Shown here piece after piece: positions 19,312 to 30,068 of a DNA stretch of 64,000 bases. Positions within the stretch are counted from its first letter, which is position 1; every line of letters begins with the position of its first letter. The notes under the pieces were generated by a model. That model did no database searches. It was not told the origin of the DNA and worked only from the letters and a program-made list of their open reading frames with translations. Position numbers and translations under genes: made by a program. This stretch comes from Diphasiastrum complanatum. Taxonomy: Eukaryota > Streptophyta > Lycopodiopsida > Lycopodiales > Lycopodiaceae. Location of the stretch: positions 15,469,471-15,533,470 of the forward strand of contig CM055113.1 in assembly GCA_029204225.1 (NCBI GenBank), read 5' to 3'.

Positions 19312-22300
19312 AGAAGATACATATCTTAGAACTCTCTTGGCCATCTTTCAATGTTGGATCTTGGGATCTTGCATAAATTGACTCAATTTGTGCACACAAT
19401 AGCTCAAATCGGGTCTAGTGATAGTAAGCCAAATTAAAGAGCCTATAAGACTCCTATAAAGTGTGATGTCCTCAAAGGATCTTTCATCACCTTTAATAGG
19501 ATCTTTTACATGTTGCTCAATGGGAGTATCTATGCCTTTACAATTTTGCATATTGAATTTTCTCAGCATAGAAAAGACACATCTAGATTGACAAATAAAA
19601 GCATACTCTTCATGAAAATCAATCTCAAGGCCTAAAATGTAATGGATCTCTCCTAGATCTTGCATTTTAAATTCTCTTCCTAATGCATCTTTAGTTTCTT
19701 GAACTAGCATCAAACAACTTCCACTAAGAATAATGTCATCTACATAGATTAGAAGAATGACAATATTACTACCATCAAACTTTAAGTACATAAAAGGATC
19801 ATAGTCACTAAGCACAAATCCTAATGAAAGTAGAAAGTTGTTGAGTCTTGAATACCATGATCTAGGTGCTTGCTTCAAGCCATAAAGACTTCTAAATAGC
19901 AAACACACCTTAGATTTATCCTTGATAAATCCTTGAGGCTGTTCCATGTATATCTCCTCCTCAAGATAGCCATTCAAAAAAGCATTGGATACATCAAGTT
20001 GAAATAGTTTCCACTTAAAAAAGAAGGCAAGAGAGATTATGATTCTTATTGTCATCATCTTTGCTACAGGAGCAAAGGTTTCTTCATAGTCAAAGCCATA
20101 TATTTGTGCAAAGCCTCTAGCACATAATCTTGCCTTGTACTTGTTGATGGAGCCATCATGATTGTACTTGATCTTGAACACCCACTTGCTACCAATGATA
20201 TGCATGTTAGGTGGTGGATCCACTAGCTCCCATGTGTGGTTGGTGATCAAGGCATCATATTCAATCTTCATGGCCTCATACCACTCCTTGGTATTGAGGA
20301 CTTCTTGGACATCTTTGGGCTCCTCGTGAGAAACAAAATAAGCATAAGTGGAATCAAGATCCACTTGTTTTCCTTTGTCATCATAAGTGAGCCTCTTGGG
20401 CTCGGATCTCTCCCTCATGGATCTTCTAGGAGTGAAAATCCGAGGACTTCCATCTTCAAATTTCGACGCCTCCATATGTTGATTGTCTTCAATAACAAAA
20501 GGTGATAGATTTTGAGGTTGCTTGATCTCGGCCCCTCCAAGATTATACTTTTCTTCTTCATGAAAAACTACGTCTCTACTATCGATTACTTTAGAAGTAG
20601 AGAACATGTAGATTCGATAGGCTTTCTTGTTGGATGAGTATCCAACCATTACTCCTTTGCTTGCACAAGGATCATCCTTCTTTCTCGTTTCCAAGGGAAT
20701 ATGGACAAAGCATATGCATCCAAATACTCTAAGGTGATCAACCTTAGGTTTCTTCAAATAAAGTGCTTCATATGGTGACCTTCCTCCAAGTGCAACATGA
20801 GGGAGTCGATTGCAAAGATAGTTTGAACAATTGATGGCCTCACCCCAAAAGTCTTTTGGCAAGGATGCCTCAATTCTAATGGTTTTGGCACATTCACACA
20901 ATGTTCTGTTCTTTCTTTCAGCCACCCCATTTTGAGATGGTGTATATGCACAAGAAAACTCTCTTTTAATGCCTTCAAGCTCACAATAATCATGAAATTT
21001 ATTGGAAGTGTACTCACCACCTCCATCACTTCTAAGAATCTTGATTTTGTATGAAAATTGCTTTTCAGCTAAAGCTTTGAACTATAGGAAATAGTCAAAC
21101 ACCATAGACTTTGAAGCTAGAAGATATACCCAAGTAAATCTAGTGAAATCATCAATGAAAGTTACAAAGCAAGTAGCACCACCCTTGCTCTTTGAAGATG
21201 AGAAGTGCACATCCGTGTGTATGAGCTTCAATGGATGTGTAGTCTTGATAGATGACTTTGAAAAAGGCTTCTTATGAGACTTAGATATGGCACAAGCCTC
21301 ACATGGCTTGAAATTCTTGGAGATAAGATTAGGCAAGCCAATAGATTTGGCTTTCTTGACCATGGACACCGTAGAATTATAGTTAAGATGTCCCAACCTT
21401 CTATGCCAAAGTTCCTCCAAAGAAATATGAGAAGCAAAAGCACCATCACAAGAGTTAGCATACTCTTTGGGATCAAGCTTGTAGATTCCACCATATCTAG
21501 ACCCAAATGCAAGGATCTCATCATGCTTCTTGATTGTACATGTATCAACATTGAGATTCACATCTAGTCCACTATCAAACAATTGCCCAACACTAATAAG
21601 ATTTTTTGCTAACTTAGGAACAAAAAGTACTTTAGATAGACAAAGAACTTTTGATGATGAAAGCTTTAAGGGAATGGTCCCTATGCCTTCAATAGCACAC
21701 TCATGATCATTTGCTGTGTAGGTGGACTTCTTGGCTCCTTCATAAGGTGACATGGATGAAAACGAATGCTTGGAACTACACATATGTGAAGAACCTCCAC
21801 TGTCGATATACCACGAACCATCCTTCTTGAAAGGTGATAAAGAAAAACTCGAGACCATAAGAAATCCCTCTCCATCACTTGCATGAGCATCTTCCTTCTC
21901 TTCATTAAAAATGTTGGCTTGCTTGAATTGACTCTTCTTCTTGAAGCAATTGGTGGCATAATGGCCCTTCTTGCCACAAAAGAAACACTTGATGTTTTTC
22001 TTCTCCTTCTTGGATGTGGAAGCTTGAGAGGACTCATCCTCTTCTTCTTTCTCCTTGGAAATAAGATTGTTCTTGCTTGAAGAGGATTGGTGTTGATTCT
22101 TACTTCTTGTTTTGTGCTTGTCTTTGGTAAGGAGAGCTTTACCATCAATGTTGAGAGACAGTCTCTCCATTTTCAAGAGTTTATACTCTTGTCTTGATTT
22201 TTCAAAAATGAGCACACTTTGGAGTGCTTCCAAACTTGGTAGCTCATCCTTAATGGCATAACTCTAAACAAGATTGTCATATTCCTCCTTTAACCCATTA

Positions 22301-22775
22301 AGTATGACTTGAACAAGTTCATTTTGGTTGATAGAGTCACCTATGCATGACAATTCTCTATGGAGGTCTTTAACTCTCATTACATAAGCTGAAGCACATT
22401 CATCACTTCTCTGTACACTTTGAAAAATTTGGTTTCTTAGTGTTAGAAGTCTAGAAGTATTCTTTGCCTCATAGATAGACTTGAGAGTATCCCAAGCATC
22501 TTTGGCATTAGTACAAGCACCAATTTCTCTTAAGATGCAATTTCTCTTAAGATATCATTTGAGACATTCATCTTAATATAATGCAAAGCCATCCTAGCTC
22601 TCTTTTTGTACTTTGGAATTTCTTGAGGAATTTGTGGTTCTTCTTCAATGCGAAGTACAATATCCATCACATCTTGTAGTATTAAGACAGATTCCATTCT
22701 AACCTTCCAAATTGAGTAATTGGAGGTTGACAATCTTTCACTTGCTTCTAATAGAAAGACACCCATTGAAGTCAT
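19312..22775 (-). pseudogene. Long inverted Ty1/copia gag-pol, decayed
   Basis: Read on the minus strand from the ATG near 22775 (MTSMGVFLLEASERLS). Gag is followed by the zinc knuckle CFFCGKKGHYATNC near 21970. The protease reads WYIDSGGSSH near 21800. The pre-integrase is LEELWHRRLGHLNY; integrase has HTDVH, FIDDFTRFTW and GVAERKNRTLCE. RT has ASKGVMVGYSSN upstream and YVDDIILSGS near 19740. It is cut near the start of RNase H. Defects include TAG near 22264, TAG at 21082, at least one frameshift between integrase blocks (~20.9-21.1 kb), TGA near 19348 in place of tryptophan, and a small tandem duplication near 22525. It is the second most complete pol here and belongs to the same lineage as the element at 1-3.2 kb. 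It meets gypsy gag at about 19310. Confidence 0.9.
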
Positions 22776-23441
22776 AAAGAATGATGGAAATAAAAAAAGA
22801 CGGATTAAAGAATTGATTATCTTCTCACTATAGGAACCAATCAAGGGTACAAAACCAAATCCTATGTAAGACTAAGCAAAAAATTGTGAGATAGATCTCA
22901 CTAGCTTGACAATCTCTCTAAAACAAGATTTGAATCATAAAAGAAGATGAAGTATGGCAAAAGTTATGGTTTTCTGTACTATATATTTTGTCTAAATCAC
23001 ATATAGATGAGATTGTTCAACTTCTGGATGATTTTTGTGATCATTCAAGCAATAAATGACATGTACACACGATTTGCCACAGGTCTAGGCGCCCTACCTA
23101 TGACTCTTCAAAAGCTTATAACTTCTGATTAGCTTATCTAACTGTCATGAATCAAATTGCATCAAATTCTACACATTTCTAGCTTTCTAGTGGGCTAATT
23201 TGCATGAAATTTGGATCTAAGGTGAGAGAGAACCACCAAATTGAAAATGCGTGGAATTCACATGTGCCAGCACATGAAATTCTGTACAGTACTTGATCTG
23301 GACCATTCAATGCGGTTTGAAGCTCTAAAATCACCAGAAAATTGCAAATTAGCTAGAAAGTAGAATCTAGACAATTCCTATCTTGAAATCTGATCAAATC
23401 TGCATATTTTTTGATTAGATTTGCTTGTAAAACTTAGGTAG

Positions 23442-23453
23442 GCTCTGATACCA
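23442..23453 (-). promoter_or_regulatory. Primer-binding site of the inverted copia
   Basis: The minus strand reads TGGTATCAGAGC, matching the 3' end of initiator tRNA-Met. It lies about 0.67 kb before the gag start, next to the LTR end at 23454. The long leader between them (22776-23441) has no frame I can support. Confidence 0.85.
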
Positions 23454-23915
23454 TGCTGAATTCACACACATGGGATGCCCTACAGATGTATTTTTGATCT
23501 CCTAAGCTCAATAATACCATAAAGATCAGACTAGCATTGGTTGTCAATAGGAAAGTTGATCATACAAGAAATATTATTGTGTTACAAGCAAGATCTGTTA
23601 ACAAAACATAAGACTAAGCATCATAAATGCCTCAACTCGGCTAGAGAGAGAAAATAGAAAGCACAAAACTCGTGTAGAGAGAGAGGGCACAAAGAGCTAG
23701 TCTCCAAATTTGCATTACACACAAATTTCATCATTTTCTCAATGAGAGTACATCACATATATATAGATCCATGGACTCTCCTCCTACTTTGAGTTGAATT
23801 GGAGTTGTGAATCCACCTCTCAAGCTATCTAGACTTATTCAAGCCACCTCACTATGTCTAATTGTGCCACCTAGTCTTTTCATGCATTAAATGTGGCATG
23901 TAAAGTACAAACGAC
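23454..23915 (-). repeat. 5' LTR of the inverted copia
   Basis: It starts in plus coordinates with TGCTGAATTC directly after the PBS. Minus-strand TATA sequence (TATATATATG) lies at about 23755-23768, with GA-rich patches (23640-23690) downstream of it in the minus sense. The outer end is placed near 23915 by loss of recognisable LTR wording and is approximate. The phrase TAGCTCGAGTTTCT near 23928 recurs at about 40398. Confidence 0.6.
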
Positions 23916-24289
23916 AATTCCTATGGTAGCTCGAGTTTCTACTTCTACCTACGTTGAATATTTTATTCTAAGATGGGTCTTTACTAAGCCAAAAGAGCTT
24001 AATTCATCTTTGGAAGTTTTAGGACCCCTACTCACAACATTAGATAGATTTTTCCAATATTTTGACAATGAGAGCCCAATAGGTATACTTATACCCTCCA
24101 AGGCCCATGCACCACTAATAGTGCACTATGGCAGCCTATCTGGGCTACGTCATCCAGTTTCCCAATGACTCACTGATAGACCCATACAAATTCACCATCA
24201 AGTGTTTAGGCCTACAACCATTAATTATGACCATGTACACTTAAGGGCCCCAATTCCCTTATAGTCACAAATTAACTTACGGGTTGTTA
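23916..24289. other. Unassigned sequence flanking the non-autonomous LTR element
   Basis: A 91-codon plus-strand frame overlaps here but shows no recognisable motif and spans an LTR edge, so I do not call it a gene. The last five bases before 24295 (GTCTA) are the left target-site duplication of the next element. Confidence 0.35.
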
Positions 24290-24294
24290 GTCTA

Positions 24295-25054
24295 TGTTGG
24301 AGGGTTTGCGGATCCCAAGGCAACCCTAACCCTAGTTAATAAGTGAGAGGGATTTGGCACCCTGCGTGTGTTAGTCCAACCCGATGATCACATAGTTATT
24401 TGATTGATTAGTTAGAAGTTAATAAAAGGACTTTAGGCCTTTTTGCGGGACTTTGAATGTCGTAGGGCCTAAATGGCAAGTTAGTGAATAAAGCTGGGTT
24501 TCCCTCCAATTTTGATGGTTCCCACACTTTTTTAAATTTGAATAAAAAGAGAGCAAGACTGGACCAATAGGATTCAAAGGCCAGGGTCCTCCTCTCTACT
24601 ATAAAAAGAGACCAACTCGAGTTGCTCCTCATGTTCATTTCCTCATTTCAATGAAGCAGATTGGTTCTCTTTAGAAATGGATTGATGAATGTCCTTGCTC
24701 TTCCTCTCTTTTCCTCCATTTCTCATGCTTTCTTTGGTATTTGCTAATTGTTGGATTTGATCATTATTGGGATTGCTATTTCTTATGCTTTTTGTGAGAG
24801 AGAAAAGGAGAGAGAGAAGAGTAAGTTTCTATCATTGTTGTGGATTTAGAATAAATGGAAGTAGGGTTAATGGATGTAGTGTTCATGCTTAGTGTTAATG
24901 GATGTTAGTGTTAGATCCTCTATTCGTGTTGAAATCTGAACTATACTATCGCTCTCATGGGAACGAACCTACGCGTGACAACTAACTCCGTCTCTTTAAT
25001 GCTAGATTGACTAGATCTTGGATTCAGGTTAGGCAAGAAAAGAAACCCACTACA
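24295..25054 (+). repeat. Left LTR of the non-autonomous element
   Basis: Starts TGTTGGAGGG and ends CACTACA. The TATA box TATAAAAAG is at 24600. It includes AACCCTAACCCTAG near 24325, two plant-telomere-like units present in both LTRs and so part of the element. A short frame on the opposite strand (24408-24638) is chance. Confidence 0.93.
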
Positions 25055-25121
25055 ATTTTGGCACTATTGTCGGGGATCTACGCCAATTTTTCAGTTTGCA
25101 GCATGTTTGGCTGATGGTTAG

Positions 25122-27724
25122 CTTGCATTAGGCATCTTCCAGTCTCCGCGCTATACTATCCATCGTGATGTCCCATCTGCAACGAACATCGTGATTCTTC
25201 CTAGCACAAGCATGGTCACTCAGTGGATGACCCTTGCGGAGCCTCTACTTACTGCAATGGGTATTCATGAGAGAGCCTTTTCAGGACACATCAATATGGA
25301 TTTCATCACTCTTGCCTTCAGTACATGGAAGGAAGAGAAATCCAAGTTTTACATCACCTCCAAGGAGCCACACACAAGGTGCGTGTCACTGAGGCCGCAC
25401 TTGCAGCTATAGGAATCTCATCCGGTATGCATGTCAAACAGGCCATCAAGCCATACATTGACCTCACCAACGATCTACATTGGACTAATGATGGTTACCT
25501 TCTGGAAGCCATCATTGAGCCTTCCATCCACGTCGCTGCCCAATTGTTGAATCATTTCCTGATGGTTGGCAACCTCAAGAAAGACCGCATCACATCTCAA
25601 ATCCTTCACCTAATAGTGGAGTTCCACATCAAGTTGGCCAAAGCCCCTCTTGGACCATATAACTGGTTCAAGACTGTTTCTGGTGAGCTCAAGCGAGCTA
25701 TTAAGGCCAATACAAAGCAGTAGTTTGCCGCTGGCTCTCTATTGTCCCTCTTAGCCGCTTCTCACTTAGAAAACAGAATCCATGGCTTCCACCTGGATTC
25801 TGTGCTTGCGGTTTACGAAGAAGCACCAGTCGGGTCATCTCACCAGGCCTCAAGTTCTCATAGTCGTTGTCGTCGTCCATGCAGCGAGATCGTAATTCCT
25901 GACTCGCCTTCTGCGTCACGATGTCGTACTAGGCATACCTCGTCAACTATGTTTCCATCCCCTGCTGCTGTTCACACTGAACTTTCCATTCCCCTCGCCT
26001 CTGATGCTTCCCTCACCTCTGCTCCCATGCAAGGACAGTCTGTGACCATTGGGCCTACCATTCCCATCACAGCTGTCTAGGATGCCTCATCCCCGCACAC
26101 CGAAGCAACCTCACCCAACACACAGTTCTTCATGGATATGTTCGATGATTTCGACCCCCTTGGGGCCACCGAAATCTTTGAAATGCCTCAGAGCCAGCAC
26201 CCTTTGAACCCCAATCCCCTGGAAGAGGATTTGGGCATATCCATGAAGCTACTGTTGGTGTCAAAGATGCCAGTCAGCAACCACCCACACAAGGTAGCCC
26301 AGCCACACTTCGGGTCGACACAGTTGTCAAGTCACCAAAGCAGTTCGACGCTACGGTGCCTGAAGGGTTTGAAGACGAGGATATTTTTGAAGAATAAGAG
26401 ACTTTGGCACCTATTCCACGCCTACCACGGACAGTACCATCAGGGTCTCCTCCTGTTGCCACCTCCACGACTGTCGATTCTGGTGATGCTCTCGGGTTAG
26501 TTTCAAGCCTTGGGCAAGTGATCCAGTCTATGCTAGATAACAAAAAAGAAATGGAACAGAGGACCTCTGTTTTAGGATCTAAAAACACTCTGATCAGCCA
26601 AAAAATTGTCCAACTGGATCGAGAGGTGAAGATAGCCAAGCAACATGAAGAAAAGGTTGAAAGCGAAAAGACATTGGCCCATCAACAAGCTGATTGCTTG
26701 GAAACCTACATCAGCTCCCTGCAAAATGCCTTGACAACCACACAGGATCAGGTAGATACGCAAGTGCAAGAAGCCAAGCAACAGGTGCAGCTGCTGAAGG
26801 GGCAATTACAAATGGCCGATCGCACACGGCTTCAAGGTGAATTGGATGCAACCACCCTTGAGCATGATGCGTATATGCAAACACAAATACCCGATCATCC
26901 GGTCACACCGATGGAGATTGCATATTTGTTCAAGAAAGTGAAAACATACAAAGTGGCCCTTCAGAGATTCCAAGGCCGCTTTGATAGGTTCAAAGGAGCA
27001 GCTTCAACCGAGTTGGAAAAGGCAAAAGAGACCATCAACGTCTATGAAAAAGCCACCACTCAAGTGTTGGAAGCTAGACCACAAAATACCTGCATTGGGA
27101 GAGCAGCCAGCATGGAGAATCACGATTTTTGAGAAAACTCTGAAATCAATTAGGAGTTACGTCGCCAGCCCTCGCCAGTTGTGGGTAGATCCTTATTACA
27201 TGCCAATGCCGCGAAGACAAAAATGGAAAGATTTGGGATTGGCTATGGATAAAATCAACATCCATATGCCCAATTGGCCAACCATCCACCAGTCTTACAG
27301 CTGGAATATTTCAGTGGATTTCCACCGGGCCTTACAGGCATATCAGAGAGAGTATGTCCACTCTCCGGATCCAACAGTGCGACAATCGACAATGTTTGCA
27401 AAAGATCTAACTCTGTTGGCGTCAATGGCAACCAAATGGGACGATTGCCTTCCTACCCTGGCATTTGATCCAAATAAGCTGATGGCCTCAGAGCAAATCA
27501 AAGATCAGCTGCTGATTGTTCGACTGTATTTCCATGCGGCTATGATGGGAGGCTCTTGGGAATCTCGCTTCACCTCATGGACAACTTCCAAGTGGATTGC
27601 CGGAGCCCACCGTTGTTTCCTGCCACATAATTTGGATTTCAATACTGCACGTCTTGACTTTATGGAGAAGGTGCAGTATCATTTAATTAAGATTCGGTGC
27701 GAAGCCAATAAAAATCTCCAATAA
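25122..27724 (+). pseudogene. Unknown three-part coiled-coil protein of the LTR element (copy 1)
   Basis: I do not recognise this family. Joining readable segments suggests an ancestral frame of about 850 codons; no ATG is certain (first in-frame ATG near 25212). Part 1 (25206-25720) is globular: NMDFITLAFSTWKEEKSKFY, NDGYLLEAIIEPSIHVAAQL, KKDRITSQILHLIVEFHIKL. Part 2 (25740-26480) is a serine/proline/acid-rich linker. Part 3a (26480-27100) is a long coiled coil: KKEMEQRTSVLGSKNTL, QHEEKVESEKTLAHQQ, QEAKQQVQLLKGQLQ. Part 3b (27130-27724) has aromatic and charged blocks: WVDPYYMPMPRRQKWKDL, DFHRALQAYQREYVHSPDP, FHAAMMGGSWESRF. Defects: frameshifts near 25375, 26250 and 27080; stops at 25721, 26078 and ~26395. 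Parts 1 and 3a are conserved in copy 2 (6403-7543), which implies past selection on the protein. A capsid-like or accessory role is only a guess. Confidence 0.78.
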
Positions 27725-27774
27725 CTGCATATTGCAGGGGTCATGGGACCGCCACCAGTTTTGGTGGGGGATAC

Positions 27775-28518
27775 TGTTGGAGGGTTTGTAGATCCCAAGG
27801 CAACCCTAACCCTAGTTAATAAGTGAGAGGGATTTGGCACCCTATGTGTGTAAGTCCAACCCGATGATTCCATAGTTATTTGATTGATTAGTTAAAAGTT
27901 AATAAAAGGACTTTAGGCCTTTTTGCGGGACTTTTAATGTCGCAGGGCCTAAATGGCAAGTTAGTGAATAAAGTTGGGTTTCTCTCCAATTTTGATAGTT
28001 CCCACACTTTTTTAAATTTGAATAAAAAGAGAGACAAGACTAGCGATAGGATTCAAAGGCCAGGGTCCTCCTCTCTACTATAAAAAGAGACCAACTCGAG
28101 TTGCTCCTCATGTTCATTTCCTCATTTCAATAAAGCAGATTGGTTCTCTTTAGAAATGGATTGATGAATGTCCTTGCTCTTCCTCTCTTTTCCTCCATTT
28201 CTCATACTTTCTTTGGTATATGCTAATTGTTGGATTTGATCATTATTGGGATTGCTATTTCTTATGCTTTTTGTGAGAGAGAAAAGGAGAGAGAGAAGAG
28301 TAAGTTTCTATCATTGTTGTGGATTTAGGGTTAATGGATGTAGTGTTAATGCTTAGTGTTAATGGATGTTAGTGTTAGATCCTCCATTCATGTTGAAATC
28401 TGAACTATACTATCACTCTCATGGGAACGAACCTACGCATGACAACTAACTCCGTCTCTTTGATGCTAGATTGACTAGATCTTGGATTCAGGTTAGGCAA
28501 GGAAAGAAACCCACTACA
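27775..28518 (+). repeat. Right LTR of the non-autonomous element
   Basis: Same ends and TATA box (28079) as the left LTR. Most differences are C/T or G/A changes. It is 16 bp shorter overall, mainly because of one indel near 28327. The target duplication GTCTA follows at 28519. Confidence 0.93.
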
Positions 28519-28566
28519 GTCTACCAGTCCCTAGCGTGACACGCTACCCGAGACCAGTCATGGGCA

Positions 28567-28602
28567 TGACACTTGTAGTATGTAGCACTCCATACTCCTC
28601 CC
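28567..28602 (+). repeat. Left piece of copia LTR A, split by an insertion
   Basis: The sequence TAGTATGTAGCACTCCATAC...CTCCC matches the start of LTR B (33375 on). The LTR resumes at 32484 after a 3.9-kb inserted element and the duplicated CTCCC. The start at 28567 is inferred from the point where LTR A and LTR B become alike. Confidence 0.75.
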
Positions 28603-28877
28603 AGTTAAAATTAAAGTTAGAATCACTGTGTTACTGTACTGCGGGTCTTATCAGTGGATAAGGATCAGTTGGCCTCGCCACAAGGCAAGTCGACGGGACA
28701 CGCGTCCCCCAACGGCAACCTGGGTCATGCATGGGTTGCCTGGGTGAACAACTATATGTACAGTGTAATTTTATTTTGAGAAATACAGTTGCTATGTGAG
28801 CTTGCTGAGGAGAGTGATTATCTGTCTGTGTTACTGTGTAGCATAATCTGTGTTCCTGTGCAAAGCAAATTCTAAGT
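28603..28877 (+). repeat. 5' LTR (275 bp) of nested copia
   Basis: Begins AGTTAAAATTAAAG and ends AATTCTAAGT directly before the PBS. Compared with the 3' LTR it carries 15 extra bases near 28819 (an extra CTGTGTTACTG phrase). Confidence 0.9.
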
Positions 28878-28890
28878 TGCTATCAGAGCC
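28878..28890 (+). promoter_or_regulatory. Primer-binding site of nested copia
   Basis: TGCTATCAGAGCC differs at one position from the initiator tRNA-Met complement TGGTATCAGAGCC and abuts the LTR end. Confidence 0.8.
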
Positions 28891-30068
28891 GTACAGGGAG
28901 TGTACACAGTACAGTGTCGCCGTTAAAGAGAGCTTTGGGAGAACTGTCTTCTGAGAGTTCGGGGTTTTACGGTGGGTTGAAGACAAAAAGAGAAGCACTG
29001 GTGCACGGTTTCTAATTTATAGAGGCTTGTTAAGGTCAGCAGAGGGATTATTAGCCTGTGCATAGCATCAGACATGGAAAAATTTGGTGAAAAATTGACA
29101 ATTTCGAAGCCAGCTGAAAATTGAAACCGGACTTGGGGTTACGGTTTTTATACATAACTGGTGATTTCTTCGTTGTTTTGCACCGTTTTGGATGCCGTAA
29201 GGACATGAAGAAAGCTAATCACACTGTCAATTATCCATGGAGAGATTTTGAGGTTTATGTCAGAGATTTGTCTCCAGACAATTAACCTAGCAGATTTGCG
29301 GTAAAAAGGTGAAAAAGCCACTTTGTCAAGTTGAGCTAAAATCACCGTTTCTCCACGGAATTTTCTAACTGAACACTCTACAGTCATGGATTCAGTAGGG
29401 CGACCCTGCTTAGGCCTCAGATCGTGCTCAAAACGTTCCACATGAGAGCTTAATCTGATAGTTTTTAGAGAAGGGAGGCGCGGCCGCAGGCAGGGAGATC
29501 GTGGGCTGTTCACGTGCCCAACGCGATGAACAAGTTTGGGTATTGAAGACCATAGCGTCTGCAGGAGTATGGGTCGATGCCCAAATGTACTTTGAACCTT
29601 TAGATGAGGTGTCAAATGAATCAACGGTCTAGAATCTGTGATGGGAGAGAAATTTGAACCACAAGATTTGGTTCAGCCATTGGATGAGCTTTGAACAGGG
29701 CCCTGAAGAATTGAAGTGCATTCTGGCCTTCAACTTCATTAAAAATTTTCATACTGAAAGTTGAGTTGAGTCCCTTCACAAGTGAAGAGTGAAGTTTCTT
29801 CAAAGTGAAGAAACAGTTCAAAAGCTAGAAAAGTCCCTATTTTTGGGTCCTTTGCCCGTTTTGACCCAAACGAAAGGCTATAACCTCCAAACGAAGGGCA
29901 CCCGAACTGTGCCTACAAGTACGGTACAGGAAAATAGAGTGGTTGCAGCGGAGAAAGTGTTCGGAGTACGCCAGAAGTAGTTTCATTATTCCACTGGGCA
30001 CGTTGTTGGGAGTTGACGACTGAGTGCATTTCGGAAGGCGACGCCGATTTGGCTTTCAAAAGAGAGAC
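28891..30068 (+). other. Interior of nested copia without recognisable coding
   Basis: Normal copia elements have gag, protease and integrase here. This 1.2-kb segment shows none of their motifs on the plus strand. A 158-codon minus-strand frame (29148-29624) has no family signature. The sequence is less AT-rich than its surroundings and contains a NotI-type GCGGCCGC at 29480. It may be captured sequence or a replaced leader. Confidence 0.5.

Larger units (their letters stand above)
24295..28518 (+). mobile_element. Complete non-autonomous LTR retrotransposon with unknown ORF
   Basis: Two LTRs (760 and 744 bp, both TGTTGGAGGG...CCCACTACA) flank a 2.7-kb interior, with a GTCTA target-site duplication at 24290-24294 and 28519-28523. 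The PBS-like start TGGCACTATTGTCGGGGA at 25059 resembles the tRNA-Asp-type site of many plant gypsy elements. A purine-rich tract (tggtgggggatac) precedes the right LTR. The interior has no gag zinc knuckle, protease, integrase, RT or RNase H. It encodes a single decayed frame ending about 50 bp before the right LTR. The LTRs differ by about 25 substitutions by eye plus one ~16-bp indel, so the insertion is old. It resembles LARD/TR-GAG-like elements in plan but carries its own conserved protein. It must have been mobilised by an autonomous relative. Confidence 0.93.

Noticed and set aside
23893-24168. 91-codon plus-strand frame near the inverted copia LTR
   Set aside because: Starts inside an LTR, has no motif and no homologue in the window.
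24325-24338. AACCCTAACCCTAG looks like a plant telomere repeat
   Set aside because: Only two units, and the same sequence is in both LTRs (also near 27806), so it is part of the element, not an interstitial telomere.
29148-29624. 158-codon minus-strand frame inside the nested copia
   Set aside because: No recognisable domain, opposite to the element's sense, and in a region of unknown origin; not enough to call a gene.
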